A stretch of DNA of 64,000 nt from Streptococcus sanguinis (GCF_900475275.1 NZ_LS483364.1:1798001-1862000), one strand, 5' to 3'; positions 1 through 10,668 are shown, counted from the first letter of the stretch. The notes: generated by a model not told the origin, from the letters alone. Made by a program: numbers and translations.

Positions 1-2352
1 TTGCTCATGAATCTGCGCTTTCATCATCAGACGAGTTACATCGAATTCAATAGAGCCAATCATGTCGTTGAACATACGGAAGCTTTCTGCTTGATATTCG
101 ACAACTGGGTTATTTTGTGCATAACCGCGCAGTCCAACAGCATTGCGCAGCTGGTCAAGGGCGTCGATATGGTCAGTCCACTTGCTGTCCACCACGCGCA
201 GAATCAAGACCTTCTGGAATTCACGCACAGCTTCTTCATCTCGCAGCTTAGCAATCTGACTGTCATAGACTTCCAATGCACGTTCAAACAGATAATCTTT
301 GATTTCTTGATCAGACTTGCCTTCCAAATCACTGTCAGAAATGGAATCTTCTGAAACCAAGTTATACTTAGCAAAGTTTAAAATCGCTTCAATCTTATCA
401 TCCTGATCAGAGTGGCTGCTACCATCAACGATACGGTTGATCGTCCGTTTAATCATAGCATGGATTTCAGGACTGAGGTCACGGTCAGCAGTAATGACAT
501 CGTGGCGCTCAGCATAGATAATTTCCCGCTGCTCACGCATTACGTCATCATACTGCAAGACTTGTTTCCGTGTATCGTAGTTATTTCCTTCGACACGCTT
601 CTGAGCTGCCTCTACCTGACGGGTCAGCATGCCAGACTTGATAACAGAATCTTCGTCACTAAGGTTCATTCGATCCAAGAGGGCTTTAATGCGCTCTGAA
701 CCAAAGCGGCGCATCAGCTCATCTTCCAGTGATAGATAGAACTGTGACTCACCTGGATCACCCTGACGACCTGAACGTCCACGCAGCTGATTATCAATCC
801 GGCGGCTTTCATGGCGCTCTGTACCGATAACGCAGAGTCCCCCCAGTTCGCGAACACCTTCACCCAACTTGATGTCGGTTCCCCGTCCGGCCATATTGGT
901 CGCAATAGTAACCGCACCACGTTGGCCGGCGTTCATGATAATTTGTGCTTCTTTATAGTGGTTTTTCGCATTGAGGACTTCGTGAGGAACCCCAGCTTCT
1001 ACCAATTTCTTAGAAATATAATCACTGGTTTCAACCGCAACGGTACCGACCAGAACTGGCTGGCCTTTTTCATGACGCTCTTTAACATCCTGAACAACTG
1101 CCTTAAACTTAGAATCAATACTTGGGTAAAGCAGGTCAGAATGGTCAATACGCGCTACCGGACGGTTGGTTGGAATCGGAATAACACGAATGTTATATGT
1201 TTCGCGGAACTCTTCTTCCTCCGTCTTAGCTGTACCTGTCATACCGGACAGCTTCTTATACATACGGAAGAGGTTCTGATAAGTAATGGAAGCAGAAGTC
1301 TTTGTTTCTTCCTGAATCGGCACACCTTCTTTAGCTTCAATCGCTTGGTGGAGACCGTCAGAGTAACGACGTCCTTCCATTGTCCGACCGGTAAACTGAT
1401 CGACAATCAGAATTTCATGATCTTCACTGACCACATAGTCAATGTCAAGGAGCATGATGTAGTTAGCTCGCAGGGCATTGTCGATAAAGTGAGTCAGGGC
1501 AACATTTTCAATATCATAGAGATTGTCCAGCTTGAAGTAGCTTTCTGCCTTGTCAATCCCTGAATCAGACAGACCAATCGTCTTAGACTGAACATCGATG
1601 ATGTAGTCGTCCTTATCCAGAGATTTGACATAGTGGTCAGCCATATGATAAAGCTGGTTGGTATCTGAAGAAACCGGTCCTGAAACAATCAGCGGTGTCC
1701 GAGCTTCGTCAATCAGGATTGAGTCCACCTCATCGACCAAGGCATAATTGAGTGGGCGCTGTACCATGTTTTCAGCTCGAACTACCATGTTATCACGCAG
1801 GTAGTCAAAGCCAATCTCAGCATTGGTTGAATAGGTAATATCACAAGCGTATGCTTCTTTTTTCTCAGATGGAGACTTAGCTGCCAGATTGATACCAACA
1901 GAAAGGCCCAGCCAAGAATAGAGTTCACCCATTTCGGTCGCGTCACGCTCAGTCAGGTATTCATTGACTGTGACAACGTGCACACCTTTTCCTGCAAGGG
2001 CATTTAGGTAAACTGGCATCGTCGCTGTCAAGGTTTTTCCTTCACCGGTACGCATCTCTGGAACGTCACCATGATGGAGAACAATCCCTCCCATAACCTG
2101 AACCTTATAAGGGAAAAGGCCCAACACTCGCTTAGCTCCTTCACGGACAACCGCAAAAGCTTCAAATAAGAGCTGATCTAGAGTTTCACCATCAGCATAG
2201 CGTTTCTTGAATTCTTCTGTTTTTGCCTGAAGTTCTTCATCAGACAAGGCAGCCATCTCGTCTTCATAAGCCAAGACCTTGTCAGCCATTTTTTCTAATT
2301 TTCTTAATTCACCTTTATCATTTTCAATGATAGTCTTTAAAATATTCGCCAT
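1..2352 (-). CDS. secA: SecA preprotein translocase ATPase (3' end outside window)
   Basis: This is the ATPase motor that drives unfolded preproteins through the SecYEG channel at the membrane. The first 784 codons are present and the C-terminus runs off the left edge. The protein starts [18 protein letters not shown]. The Walker A motif MRTGEGKT lies near 2055-2033, and a DEAD-like Walker B ([16 protein letters not shown]) near 1735-1685. The start is fixed by AAGGA a few bases upstream and a good promoter. It is a housekeeping gene, separated from the propanediol genes by a terminator, and marks the edge of the metabolic island. Confidence 0.96.
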   Translation of the reverse strand, partial: MANILKTIIENDKGELRKLEKMADKVLAYEDEMAALSDEELQAKTEEFKKRYADGETLDQLLFEAFAVVREGAKRVLGLFPYKVQVMGGIVLHHGDVPEMRTGEGKTLTATMPVYLNALAGKGVHVVTVNEYLTERDATEMGELYSWLGLSVGINLAAKSPSEKKEAYACDITYSTNAEIGFDYLRDNMVVRAENMVQRPLNYALVDEVDSILIDEARTPLIVSGPVSSDTNQLYHMADHYVKSLDKDDYIIDVQSKTIGLSDSGIDKAESYFKLDNLYDIENVALTHFIDNALRANYIMLLDIDYVVSEDHEILIVDQFTGRTMEGRRYSDGLHQAIEAKEGVPIQEETKTSASITYQNLFRMYKKLSGMTGTAKTEEEEFRETYNIRVIPIPTNRPVARIDHSDLLYPSIDSKFKAVVQDVKERHEKGQPVLVGTVAVETSDYISKKLVEAGVPHEVLNAKNHYKEAQIIMNAGQRGAVTIATNMAGRGTDIKLGEGVRELGGLCVIGTERHESRRIDNQLRGRSGRQGDPGESQFYLSLEDELMRRFGSERIKALLDRMNLSDEDSVIKSGMLTRQVEAAQKRVEGNNYDTRKQVLQYDDVMREQREIIYAERHDVITADRDLSPEIHAMIKRTINRIVDGSSHSDQDDKIEAILNFAKYNLVSEDSISDSDLEGKSDQEIKDYLFERALEVYDSQIAKLRDEEAVREFQKVLILRVVDSKWTDHIDALDQLRNAVGLRGYAQNNPVVEYQAESFRMFNDMIGSIEFDVTRLMMKAQIHEQ

Positions 2353-2402
2353 TTTTTTCCTTACTATATAATAATCTTTCTGATTTTTAGAATGTTCTTT
2401 TC

Positions 2403-2431
2403 ATTATAGCATGTTTTCCTATATCTTTCAA
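2403..2431 (-). promoter_or_regulatory. secA promoter
   Basis: On the minus strand TTGAAA (2431-2426) and TATAAT (2408-2403) are separated by 17 bases. This is a near-consensus vegetative promoter about 50 bases upstream of the secA start. Confidence 0.8.
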
Positions 2432-2502
2432 GAATGAAAAAAGCAAAAAAGCTCCATCAGACTGTGCTTACAGAACTGGGAGATAGCAGGAGATTAGAGG
2501 AT

Positions 2503-2539
2503 AAAAAAAGAAAAGGCAGAGGTTTTACTCTGTCTTTTC
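2503..2539 (-). terminator. Intrinsic terminator after the acetate kinase gene
   Basis: On the minus strand a 12-base-pair stem with one mismatch (arms 2539-2528 and 2521-2510, loop of 6) is followed directly by seven U (2509-2503). It ends the pdu-side operon before secA. The rest of 2353-2637 holds only this and the secA promoter. Confidence 0.85.
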
Positions 2540-2637
2540 GAGTCCAAACAGCACAAGGATAAACAAGTGTTTTTTTGATAAAGAGACCTTTTTCCGATAG
2601 TGTCTATCACTCCTTGGACACTCTACCGCTCTTCTGG

Positions 2638-3837
2638 CTACTTAAATTCCAGCAAGCGCATGGTGTCTTGGGCAATCATCAATTCTTCGTTGGTTGGAAG
2701 AATGAGAATTTTAGCCTGCGACTGAGAATTTTGAATAAAGAGCTGACCTTGCTCGTTAGCTGCCTGATTTAAAGAAAGTCCTAAGCAATTGAGCTTTTGA
2801 ACGACCAAGCTACGGATCAAGGCTGAATTCTCCCCGATTCCAGCGGTAAAGACCAAGGCATCCAGACCATCTAAATCTGTGATGTAGCTTGCAATAGTCT
2901 GAGCGATACGGTTGACAAACATATTAACTGCTAGACTAGCTTTTTCATCGCCTCTGTCACAAGCCTCCAAAACATCTCTTAAATCATTGCTAAGCTGGGA
3001 GATCGCTAGCAGACCGGATTCTTTATTGAGGACATCACTTAATTGCTGAGCTGATAATTTTTCCTGTTCTAGCAGGAAAGGGAGAATCATAGGGTCAATA
3101 TCACCTGAGCGGGAGCCCATCATCAGGCCAGCCAAGGGGGTGAATCCCATCGAAGTATTGACAGACTGACCATTTTTAATGGCGCAGATACTAGCACCAT
3201 TGCCCAAATGGCAATTGATAATCTTCAAATGCTCCGCAGCTTCTCCTTGCCCTTCCCAAATCTCCTGTACCTTTTGAGCAATATACTTGTGACTCGTTCC
3301 ATGGAAACCATACTTTCTCAAACCGTATTTATGATAGTAATCCCAGGAAAGAGGATAAAGATAATAAGCTTCTGAAAGGCTTTGATGAAAAGCTGTATCA
3401 AACACAGCCACTTGTCCTGTCTCCGGCAAAGCCTTTTGGAAAGCTCGAATCCCTACCAAGTTGACAGGGTTATGACTAGGAGCCAAGAAAGACAGCTTCT
3501 CAATGATGGATAGCACTTGCTCATCTATCAAAGCAGAATCATCAAAGGATTCTCCGCCATGAGCTACGCGATGACCGACTCCATCTATCTCGTCCAGAGA
3601 AGCAATCAGCTTCCGCTCCAAAAGAAAGTTCAGCAAGTAATCCACGGCAAATTGATGCGAAGGAATAACCAACAGTTCCTTTTCTTTTTGACCTTCAAAT
3701 TCAATTTTAAAAATACCTTCCTTTAAGCCAATCTTTTCAAAAATCCCTTTCACCAAAAGGCTTTCGTCGGGCATACTGAGCAGTTGAAATTTCAATGACG
3801 AACTGCCCGCATTAATCGCAAAAATTTTTTTAGACAT
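2638..3837 (-). CDS. ackA: Acetate/propionate kinase
   Basis: This cytoplasmic kinase converts acetyl-phosphate or propionyl-phosphate plus ADP to the acid plus ATP. The protein has 399 residues and starts MSKKIFAINAGSSSLKFQ, the family N-terminus with its N-A-G-S-S-S phosphate loop. HGTSHKY and GNGASICA motifs follow. An upstream in-frame ATG at 3906 is rejected because AGGAGA sits just before 3837. Being last in the pdu cluster, it is the likely PduW-equivalent, recovering ATP from the acyl-phosphate made by PduL. The sequence does not separate a dedicated propionate kinase from the housekeeping AckA. A second copy elsewhere in the genome would favour the dedicated role. Confidence 0.92.
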   Translation of the reverse strand: MSKKIFAINAGSSSLKFQLLSMPDESLLVKGIFEKIGLKEGIFKIEFEGQKEKELLVIPSHQFAVDYLLNFLLERKLIASLDEIDGVGHRVAHGGESFDDSALIDEQVLSIIEKLSFLAPSHNPVNLVGIRAFQKALPETGQVAVFDTAFHQSLSEAYYLYPLSWDYYHKYGLRKYGFHGTSHKYIAQKVQEIWEGQGEAAEHLKIINCHLGNGASICAIKNGQSVNTSMGFTPLAGLMMGSRSGDIDPMILPFLLEQEKLSAQQLSDVLNKESGLLAISQLSNDLRDVLEACDRGDEKASLAVNMFVNRIAQTIASYITDLDGLDALVFTAGIGENSALIRSLVVQKLNCLGLSLNQAANEQGQLFIQNSQSQAKILILPTNEELMIAQDTMRLLEFK

Positions 3838-3921
3838 ATTTTTCTCCTGAGCAATGAAAACAGTGATTTTTTCAAATAACGTTTTTTGAAAACTGAAATT
3901 TTCCATTGCTACTTGTTAGAT

Positions 3922-3957
3922 AAATAAGCTAGCTTCAACTGGTCGGCTAGCTTATTT
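3922..3957 (-). terminator. Strong hairpin between aquaporin gene and ackA
   Basis: There is a perfect 12-base-pair inverted repeat (3922-3933 with 3946-3957) with a 12-base loop. On the minus strand the 3' side is only weakly U-rich, so this may be a partial terminator or an mRNA end-protecting hairpin that lets ackA be expressed at its own level. Confidence 0.55.
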
Positions 3958-3970
3958 ACTATTTTATATA

Positions 3971-4684
3971 TTACATAACATTGACTGCCAAGACAGCCAA
4001 GACAGCGCCGATAGTCGGTCCTACAATTGGCACCCAAGCATAAGCCCAGTTTGCATCTCCTTTATTCGGAACTGGCAAGAGGGCATAAGCAAGGCGCGGA
4101 CCGAAGTCCCGAGCTGGGTTGAGGGCAAAACCTGTCGTCGAACCCAAAGACAAGCCGACCGCCATAATGAGGAAGCCAACTAAGAGTGGAGTGAGTCCAG
4201 GCGTGATTTCGCCGTGCGTTATCATCAAAAGTGCAAAGATGAAGAAGAAAGTCGCAACGATCTCGCTGAGCAAATTAAATGCTGGATTCTGGATGGCTGG
4301 TCCAGTAGCAAATACGCCAACTGAGTTGCCTTCTTCTGCCTTGGTTTCTTTGAAATGGGGATAATAGAAGAGCACTACAATAGCCGCTCCGACAAAAGCC
4401 CCTAGAATCTGAGCGATGATATAGCCCACCACTTGTTCCCAAGGGAAGATGCCACCCACCGCAAAGGCAATAGTGACAGCTGGGTTAAGGTGACCGCCAG
4501 TATTATAAAATCCTGCCGTATAGACACCCAAGGTCACTGCCAAGCCCCAGCCAAATACAACGGTAAACCAGTTGGGAGAGAAACCTTTTGCGAGACTCTT
4601 ATTAAGACTGATAGACGCTCCGATTCCATTCCCAAAAACCATCAGAACCATGGTGCCTAAAAATTCACCTAGATATTTTTCCAT
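3971..4684 (-). CDS. pduF: Aquaglyceroporin, likely propanediol diffusion facilitator
   Basis: This membrane channel of the MIP family has 237 residues with about six hydrophobic segments. The two pore signatures are present as HLNPAVT near residue 66 and LNPARDFGPR near residue 190. An aspartate after the second NPA (NPARD) is typical of glycerol facilitators rather than water-only channels. It lies inside the pdu cluster between the GlcG-like gene and the kinase, so uptake of 1,2-propanediol or glycerol is the likely role. A GlpF assignment is equally compatible with the sequence alone. Confidence 0.85.
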   Translation of the reverse strand: MEKYLGEFLGTMVLMVFGNGIGASISLNKSLAKGFSPNWFTVVFGWGLAVTLGVYTAGFYNTGGHLNPAVTIAFAVGGIFPWEQVVGYIIAQILGAFVGAAIVVLFYYPHFKETKAEEGNSVGVFATGPAIQNPAFNLLSEIVATFFFIFALLMITHGEITPGLTPLLVGFLIMAVGLSLGSTTGFALNPARDFGPRLAYALLPVPNKGDANWAYAWVPIVGPTIGAVLAVLAVNVM

Positions 4685-4724
4685 ACTCCATACTCCTTCA
4701 TTTCGAAATACTTTATACTCTCTC

Positions 4725-4755
4725 CTCTATATTGCTTCTACAGCGCAATATAGAG
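4725..4755. repeat. Perfect inverted repeat upstream of pduF
   Basis: The arms 4725-4735 and 4745-4755 pair over 11 bases (CTCTATATTGC and its complement) around a 9-base loop. It sits in the 188-base gap upstream of pduF. There is no U-run on either side. It may be an operator, a processing hairpin or a weak attenuator. I see no clear promoter in the gap. Confidence 0.5.
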
Positions 4756-4872
4756 TCTAAGAAAGTATAAGAGAAATATGCTCGTGAAATAGGAGAAAAT
4801 CCCTAGCTCCAAAGCATGGATTGCAAGCGGTATTCTCTCCTCTGATATTATTTAATTTGCTAGATTGCTTCT

Positions 4873-5406
4873 CTACAGTCCTACAGCATACTCAGCAATG
4901 GACTGGTCTTCTTCAGAACTTCCTCCGCTGACGCCGATACCGCCAATCATCTCTGACTGGCAATAAATAGGAATGCCACCAGCTAAACTAACAACCTTAT
5001 TGTCAGTCATCGTTTCCAGCTGGTAGAGCCACTGGCCAGGCTGAGTTAAAGGTGCTAAATCCTTGGACTGCATCCTCATGCCAACAGCTGTGTAAGCTTT
5101 CTTATAAGCCATATCGTTACTCACTAACAAGGCATTTTCCATACGATAGGTCATCACGACTTGTGCTGCTGGATCAACCACCGTTATCACAACAGCTAGT
5201 CCCAGCTCTTCAGCCTTGCGTCTGGCCCTTGTTACCAATTCCCAGGCATCCTGATAGATATTTGTGAAAAGAACAGGCTCTTTATCCAGTAAGGTTTGGC
5301 ATCTGGCAAGAACTTTTTGGATAATGCTGTCCTGCAATTCTGAGTTTCCTTCCCAGCTTGATAGTTCTGGACTGCTGAGCTCGTCTTTCTCTCTATCTCT
5401 AGCCAT
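4873..5406 (-). CDS. GlcG/HbpS-like protein, similar to the PduO C-terminal domain
   Basis: This 177-residue protein matches the GlcG family, also found as the C-terminal, haem- or cobalamin-binding domain of some PduO proteins. Visible motifs are AVVITVVDPAAQ, KKAYTAVGM and the glycine-rich tail SEMIGGIGVSGGSSEEDQ. ATG at 5406 with AGAGG 8 bases upstream is preferred over the GTG at 5415. About 40 extra residues precede the domain. They are polar and then form a helix-like stretch (QDSIIQKVLARCQTLL) that could be a shell-targeting or partner-binding segment. Here the domain is separate from the two PduO adenosyltransferases of the window. Its exact function is unknown. Confidence 0.75.
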   Translation of the reverse strand: MARDREKDELSSPELSSWEGNSELQDSIIQKVLARCQTLLDKEPVLFTNIYQDAWELVTRARRKAEELGLAVVITVVDPAAQVVMTYRMENALLVSNDMAYKKAYTAVGMRMQSKDLAPLTQPGQWLYQLETMTDNKVVSLAGGIPIYCQSEMIGGIGVSGGSSEEDQSIAEYAVGL

Positions 5407-5464
5407 CCATTTCACCTCTTTTCAGTAGTTGATACGGACATCTTTTTGAATTGATCGGAACAAG

Positions 5465-5845
5465 TCAAAAAGATGCTTCTAACAGGTCAGATTTTTTAAA
5501 CGGGACTCCCTTGACCAAACGCGCTGCATTTGAGCCAAATAGGCGCAAAACGTGGTCTGGTATAGCGGAATAATCTTTGATGCGATAGATAAATTTTTCA
5601 AGCGGCAAGTTACGATAATGGAGGACTGCATCTCGTCCGTCACAGGCAATCCCTACTAACAGCTGGGATTGATTGGCAGCCACATGCGCTAGTGATACAG
5701 GATCGCTAAGTTCATCTGGGCTGATTAGACTAAATGGGATACCTTCCTCTTCGATACCGTAGCCGATTTGTGCCACCTTATCCGCAGGAGCATTGTCCGT
5801 AGCTATCAGCCTAATGGTGGGCTTTCTAGTATAAGCTAATTCCAT
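5465..5845 (-). CDS. pduH: Diol dehydratase reactivase small subunit
   Basis: Small subunit of the chaperone-like factor that swaps inactivated cobalamin out of diol dehydratase, working with PduG in an ATP-dependent cycle. The 126 residues start MELAYTRKPTIRLIATDN and contain YGIEEEGIPF and the GIACDGRDAVLHY segment typical of the family. The ATG at 5845 lies inside the 3' end of pduG, giving a 20-base overlap and probable translational coupling. An in-frame GTG or ATG further upstream is not supported by a ribosome site. Confidence 0.88.
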   Translation of the reverse strand: MELAYTRKPTIRLIATDNAPADKVAQIGYGIEEEGIPFSLISPDELSDPVSLAHVAANQSQLLVGIACDGRDAVLHYRNLPLEKFIYRIKDYSAIPDHVLRLFGSNAARLVKGVPFKKSDLLEASF

Positions 5846-7682
5846 AGTCGGCCCCCCATTTCTCTCTGACATAGGTCAAAATCAGTCCGGTCGCTACTGC
5901 ATTTCGAGGCCCTACCAAGCCACGCACATTACCTCGACCAGCTACAATGGCATGCTGAGAGAGGGCTTCAGTCACTAGCTGAGGTATTTCAAAGTCCAAA
6001 GCTGAGCCACCCACGATGACAACGAAAGGAATGTCTCGAATATTCTGAGTAGGACTGACACGCTTGAGAGCCCGAACTGCATTGGTAACAAAGACTCTTT
6101 CCTTGGCAGACTGTCGAACGAGTTTGATTTTTTCGATAGAGTAGTCTCCGTCATCAATAGGAACAAATTCATCATTTTCCTTGACGATGACGACTCTGGC
6201 AAACAAATCTCCAGACAGCGGCTTGTCAAAAAATTGAACAGTGCCGTCTTCATGCCGGATATGGAAAAGACTTTCTACCTTAGCCAAAGGATATCGTTTG
6301 ATGTCCTCTGCCAGATGATGATTTTCCAGTCCCAACTCCGAATTGATCAGCATGGTTACCATATCACCGGCACCGGCTAGATGGACAGCCAAGATTTGAC
6401 CCCTGCTATCGATAATGGAAGCATCTGTCGAGCCTGCTCCTAAGTCCAAAATAGCCAAGGGGCGATCCGTCCCTGGTGTAGTCAGAGCCCCGAGGATAGC
6501 TGATTCAGCTTCTGCTCCACCGATTTCTACGGTAATACCCAGCTCTCGTTCGACTTCTTGGGCAATGATGGACATTTGCAGCTTGTCAGAATTTACCATA
6601 GAGGCAATGCCGACAGCCTGCTCCATAGAAAATTCTCCAGCCACACCACCGCGCACAGAAATCGGAGCAAATGTATTGACGGCCAGTAAGTCACGGATAT
6701 AAATATCAGAAGGCTCTTTCTCGGTCAGGTTAGCCATAGTTTGGCGCACTTTCTCCAGCATGCCACCAACATTGGTCCCTGCTTCTCCGACAACATTGCT
6801 AATCTCGCCGGCGTAGACGATTTTTTCCATAATCTCATCGGCGCCCTTGGAAATATCCACCTTTAAGGTATGCTCCTTGCCGATAATTTGGATACTGCCT
6901 GCTGGAATCGTCCGAGCCTGAACGTCACCTGCTGGTGTCTTAATTACGACAGCCGAGCGGTTGCCAATGAGGGCACGGGCAATGGGAACGATGCTTTTCG
7001 TCTCTTCTGCGCTCAAGCCGAAGACCGTCGCAATGCCATAGGGATTGGATAATTGGGAAATCACCTTTCCTTGCTCTACCACTTCAACAGCAGCTTGCAT
7101 GCCCAAAGGAACCTTGTCGATAAAGAGAATCTCATCCACGATTGGAATCTTCTGGCTAATGCGGTTGTTGACCAGAACCCCATCATCCGCCTGCAAAATG
7201 GCAGCGGTAATCTGATAGCCCTTGGCTAGATAGGCATTGATCAGCTGGGCAACCAAGTCAAAATCAATAATCTTCGGCACTACCACGATGTATTTCCCAT
7301 CAATCGGATGATGAACCAAGTCGAGAATATCCACTGTCAGTCCAATCCCCAATCCCAGACCGCCAGGAGTACGGGGATTATGACCTATCATGGTAGACTC
7401 AGTAATGACCGTCTCTGTGATGGTTTCCATGGCAACATCGCCGATAACAGGCGTCGCTTCATTGATCCGAATCAAATCAACTTGTCCCAACTCAAGCGGT
7501 GTTTGCTCCATCAATTTTCTCAGAGATTGATAAATCCCGTGGACATTTTCCTTGGTCCCCTTGATACCTGTTGTATCCGCAATGGCTGAGGCAAGAAAGT
7601 GAATGCTTCCATCATCTTGCACTTCAGCTAAGGCAGACTCGGTCGAAGAATTTCCTATGTCTACTCCAATGATTCGTTTCAC
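5826..7682 (-). CDS. pduG: Diol dehydratase reactivase large ATPase subunit
   Basis: ATPase subunit of the diol dehydratase reactivating factor. The 618 residues start with the actin-fold phosphate motif MKRIIGVDIGNSSTE. Further family segments are NPRTPGGLGLGIGLTVDI and LAILDLGAGSTDASII (second phosphate motif), then VVGGSALDFEIP near the C-terminus. The start is GTG at 7682, preceded by GGAGGTG; the nearer ATG is immediately followed by a stop. Its place after pduCDE and its overlap with pduH match the canonical order. Confidence 0.94.
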   Translation of the reverse strand: MKRIIGVDIGNSSTESALAEVQDDGSIHFLASAIADTTGIKGTKENVHGIYQSLRKLMEQTPLELGQVDLIRINEATPVIGDVAMETITETVITESTMIGHNPRTPGGLGLGIGLTVDILDLVHHPIDGKYIVVVPKIIDFDLVAQLINAYLAKGYQITAAILQADDGVLVNNRISQKIPIVDEILFIDKVPLGMQAAVEVVEQGKVISQLSNPYGIATVFGLSAEETKSIVPIARALIGNRSAVVIKTPAGDVQARTIPAGSIQIIGKEHTLKVDISKGADEIMEKIVYAGEISNVVGEAGTNVGGMLEKVRQTMANLTEKEPSDIYIRDLLAVNTFAPISVRGGVAGEFSMEQAVGIASMVNSDKLQMSIIAQEVERELGITVEIGGAEAESAILGALTTPGTDRPLAILDLGAGSTDASIIDSRGQILAVHLAGAGDMVTMLINSELGLENHHLAEDIKRYPLAKVESLFHIRHEDGTVQFFDKPLSGDLFARVVIVKENDEFVPIDDGDYSIEKIKLVRQSAKERVFVTNAVRALKRVSPTQNIRDIPFVVIVGGSALDFEIPQLVTEALSQHAIVAGRGNVRGLVGPRNAVATGLILTYVREKWGADYGISLY

Positions 7683-7704
7683 ATTTTCACCTCCACCAAG
7701 ATTA

Positions 7705-7766
7705 GGCTATTTTGAGCAGCATTTATAAAAGAAGTGGCTATAATCTTTTTTCAACCCAAAATAGCC
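7705..7766 (-). other. Long-range hairpin between pduE and pduG
   Basis: A perfect 10-base-pair pairing (7705-7714 with 7757-7766) encloses 42 bases in the 98-base gap. There is no U-run. It may mark a processing or stability point separating the abundant dehydratase subunits from the catalytic-amount reactivase. Confidence 0.4.
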
Positions 7767-7780
7767 TTGGTAAAACCGGA

Positions 7781-8296
7781 TTAGTTGTCACCTTTCAACT
7801 TCTTGCGGCGCTCATAATTTTCAGCGGCTTCTCTGACAAAGCCTGCACAGATAACAGCTCCATATTGGTTTTCCAATTCATTGGCAATGTCCAATAATTC
7901 CTGCTTGGAAGACCGGTAAGGACGCAGGGCATTGTAGATTTCCAGCACACGCGCATCCGGAACCTTGGTCAGTTCCGCAGCCCGAGAAAAGTTATACTGG
8001 ATTGCTTCGCGGCCGGCATTCTTAGCAATTTCGCCTTGCTTAATCAAAATCTCTGGCTTAATCCGCAAATCCTCTGCAGTTACATAGCCAGACAAGATAT
8101 TTTCCAGTGTAATATCTTCGAATTTCTTATCCTGACCAACCTTTATCCAGTCTGGGTGTTTTTTAGAAATAGGATAATCAGCCGCTGTCGCTTCATCAGA
8201 ACTGACAGGACGATTGGCTGCTCCTTGATTAGTTGAGCCGCTGTCGCTTAGCTCGGCTAATATTTGTTTTACTAATGTTTCTACTGATTCACTCAT
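7781..8296 (-). CDS. pduE: B12-dependent propanediol dehydratase small subunit
   Basis: Small subunit of AdoCbl-dependent 1,2-propanediol (glycerol) dehydratase. The 171 residues include LTLENILSG-like (ITLENILSGYVTAEDLRI) and NFSRAAELTKVPD segments that identify the subunit. The N-terminus MSESVETLVKQILAELSDSG is a short amphipathic helix followed by a Ser/Thr/Ala-rich linker, the usual form of a microcompartment targeting peptide. It is third in the pduCDE run. Confidence 0.94.
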   Translation of the reverse strand: MSESVETLVKQILAELSDSGSTNQGAANRPVSSDEATAADYPISKKHPDWIKVGQDKKFEDITLENILSGYVTAEDLRIKPEILIKQGEIAKNAGREAIQYNFSRAAELTKVPDARVLEIYNALRPYRSSKQELLDIANELENQYGAVICAGFVREAAENYERRKKLKGDN

Positions 8297-8326
8297 TCTG
8301 ATTTCTCCTTGTAGACATCATATGCA

Positions 8327-8995
8327 TCAAATCACCTGACATTCATCAGCTGGTTTTCCTCTTTTAACCAGTTTCGTTTCCTTGATATGCAGCAAGGCTG
8401 AGTAAGCCTGATACTTAGGACGAGCCATTTGGTCGTTAAGGGTTGGCACCGGATTTGGTGTTTCACCCTTGGCATACTTAGCAGCATTTTTACCAATCAA
8501 ACGATAGGTTTCAGGAGTTAACAAAGGTGCCTGCGGGAAGAGTTCCAGATTACTGAGCGGTGGCAAATCACGTTGGTGAATAACCGTTGTTCCCTTAGAC
8601 TGAACACCGATAGAAATGCCAGAACCAGACAGGTGGTCTCCTTCTACTGCTACAAAGGCAACGTCAGAAGAACGATAGACCTTGACAATGCGAGCCTTGA
8701 GCCCTTCTTCTTCGATACCAGCCACCAGCTGACGCAGTACTTCCGTATGAGGAATGTCCACCATCGTCTTCACCTGCTGTTCCCCAAAGGCAGGTCCAAC
8801 TGCAATAACGACTTCATCCGTTGACTGGCTAGGCTTAGCCACACCAACTGTACGGATGACAGCTTTTTCATTGGACACAGGCTTTGTAACAGGCTTTTCG
8901 CTTGTTTCAGCAACTGTTTCGTTGGTATTGACGCTCATCTCTTTCATCACTTCTGCAATAATGGAGCGCAGTAAAGTTTCATTTATCTCTGTCAT
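8327..8995 (-). CDS. pduD: B12-dependent propanediol dehydratase medium subunit
   Basis: Medium (beta) subunit of the diol dehydratase, 222 residues. Recognisable segments are [53 protein letters not shown] and [13 protein letters not shown]. The first 20 residues, [20 protein letters not shown], form an amphipathic helix followed by about 40 residues of low-complexity linker, matching the encapsulation peptide of known PduD proteins. Only 11 bases separate it from pduC. Confidence 0.95.
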   Translation of the reverse strand: MTEINETLLRSIIAEVMKEMSVNTNETVAETSEKPVTKPVSNEKAVIRTVGVAKPSQSTDEVVIAVGPAFGEQQVKTMVDIPHTEVLRQLVAGIEEEGLKARIVKVYRSSDVAFVAVEGDHLSGSGISIGVQSKGTTVIHQRDLPPLSNLELFPQAPLLTPETYRLIGKNAAKYAKGETPNPVPTLNDQMARPKYQAYSALLHIKETKLVKRGKPADECQVI

Positions 8996-9006
8996 CTTAG
9001 CTCCTC

Positions 9007-10668
9007 CTATACATCACGCGGGTCAATCGCTTTAGGAATGTCTTTGACTTTTTCCCATTCTTCGCCGACCAGACGATGGCCTGTACCGACACCAACATAG
9101 TCATTCGGTGAATTCACCGCTGAAATAACATTCCAATCCTGATCAAAGATAGCAGATGTTTGCAGGAAATCCCCTGCTACACGTTGCTTGAACAAATTGA
9201 GCAGCTCATTGGCAACTTCTGGGAAGCCATTATTAGCCAAGGCTTTGATCAAATCAGCCCCTTGAACTCCGCGTTCCAGAATACCTTGAGCAGCCTTGAT
9301 GTCTTCAACCTTATCCCGCTCTGGCATATCTTTAGAGCCATGAGCATAGGTCGCTGCTTCGACTTCTTCGTCGGTAATCGGCGGCAGGCCCAAGCCTTTG
9401 AAAAGAGCTTGCATAACGCGTGCTGCCTTGTTCCGAACCTTCACAACTTCCTCTTCTCGTACAGGACGAAGACCACCGTCTACCCGTAGGTCACGTTGCA
9501 GGACATTGTAGTCGTCAAAGTCTTCCGCATCCCAGTTAGAGCCGGCAAACATATTGTCATAGTTTGGCGTAGCAGAGTAGCCAGAGTTGATAAAGTCTGT
9601 ACCTGGCGCAAACTGCATCAAAGTCCGAACAGAGCGACGTAAGTCTGAGTGAGTAAAGGTTTGGTCATTTGATGAAGCACATTCCAAGTCAAGCATGCTG
9701 GCAATCAAGTTTTCAGCAACGACCGCCCGAATACCACTCGGAACAGCTGCTGGAATACCTATACAGCTAACTGAACCATTCTGCGTTCCTTGAACACCAG
9801 CCGCTTTCGTGACATAAAGACAGCGAGCTTCTAGATAGAGCATGGACTTGCCTTCGGCTTGTCCCATCTGTACTTCAGACCCTGTACCAGAAGTGAAGCG
9901 CATCTTGAGTCCCCGAGAAGCATAGGCTGAAGCCAGAAATGCTTTAGACCAAGGTGTATCATCTCCATCGGTGAAGACATCTTCTGTACCATAAACAGAG
10001 ATGGTCTCAGCATAGGCCGTAAAGCCACGCATACCAAATTCTAGTTCTGTCGCTTCTTCCAAGGAGCACTGAGTCAGTACCCCAGGACGGCCCACTTGGG
10101 AGCCAATCATCAGAGACAGGGCATTAAAAGGAGCGTAACGCACTACGGCAACCGTTGTTTCCTGCTCTGCAAAACCACGCAGAGCTCCTTCAGCTGCATC
10201 TGCAGCAATCTGAACTGGATTATCATTGACGTTAGTGACGTGGGCTTGCGTAGCTGTTTGCTTACGGGTCCGCATCTTTTGCAGACACATCATGATTTCC
10301 ACGACATTCATCTGATTGACTACTTCAATGATTTTAGCCGGAGTCATGGCCTTGGTTAGCTTGATGATTTCTGTCCGAGGCACATTCGGTGTCAATATTT
10401 TATTGGCAATCTCTCGTGAGTCCATCTGAATAACTTCTTCAGCGCAGCTCAAGTCAATCCCGTAGTTGGCAATGAACTGGTCAATCAGGTCAAATTCTTC
10501 TTTTGGTTTGCCGTCTAACTCAACTACTTTCCCATTTTGAATTTTGATGCTGGGTTTAGGGTCATTGGGGCTTTCCATAGCCACTAAACCTTCTTCAACC
10601 CATTCTTTTACAAATCCATCTTGGTTGATAGGGCGTTCGCTTAATACTTCAAAACGTTTGGATCTCAT
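9007..10668 (-). CDS. pduC: B12-dependent propanediol dehydratase large subunit
   Basis: Catalytic large subunit. With AdoCbl it converts 1,2-propanediol to propionaldehyde, and usually glycerol to 3-hydroxypropionaldehyde. The 553 residues match family length. Family segments include [19 protein letters not shown] at the start, [38 protein letters not shown] and [10 protein letters not shown] near the end. GGAGG lies before ATG 10668. It is followed closely by pduD and pduE, so the complete heteromer is encoded. Substrate preference cannot be read from sequence by eye. Confidence 0.96.
   Translation of the reverse strand: MRSKRFEVLSERPINQDGFVKEWVEEGLVAMESPNDPKPSIKIQNGKVVELDGKPKEEFDLIDQFIANYGIDLSCAEEVIQMDSREIANKILTPNVPRTEIIKLTKAMTPAKIIEVVNQMNVVEIMMCLQKMRTRKQTATQAHVTNVNDNPVQIAADAAEGALRGFAEQETTVAVVRYAPFNALSLMIGSQVGRPGVLTQCSLEEATELEFGMRGFTAYAETISVYGTEDVFTDGDDTPWSKAFLASAYASRGLKMRFTSGTGSEVQMGQAEGKSMLYLEARCLYVTKAAGVQGTQNGSVSCIGIPAAVPSGIRAVVAENLIASMLDLECASSNDQTFTHSDLRRSVRTLMQFAPGTDFINSGYSATPNYDNMFAGSNWDAEDFDDYNVLQRDLRVDGGLRPVREEEVVKVRNKAARVMQALFKGLGLPPITDEEVEAATYAHGSKDMPERDKVEDIKAAQGILERGVQGADLIKALANNGFPEVANELLNLFKQRVAGDFLQTSAIFDQDWNVISAVNSPNDYVGVGTGHRLVGEEWEKVKDIPKAIDPRDV

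Noticed and set aside
811..1563. 250-codon open frame on the plus strand
   Set aside because: It lies wholly within secA on the other strand, has no ribosome site, and is a typical shadow.
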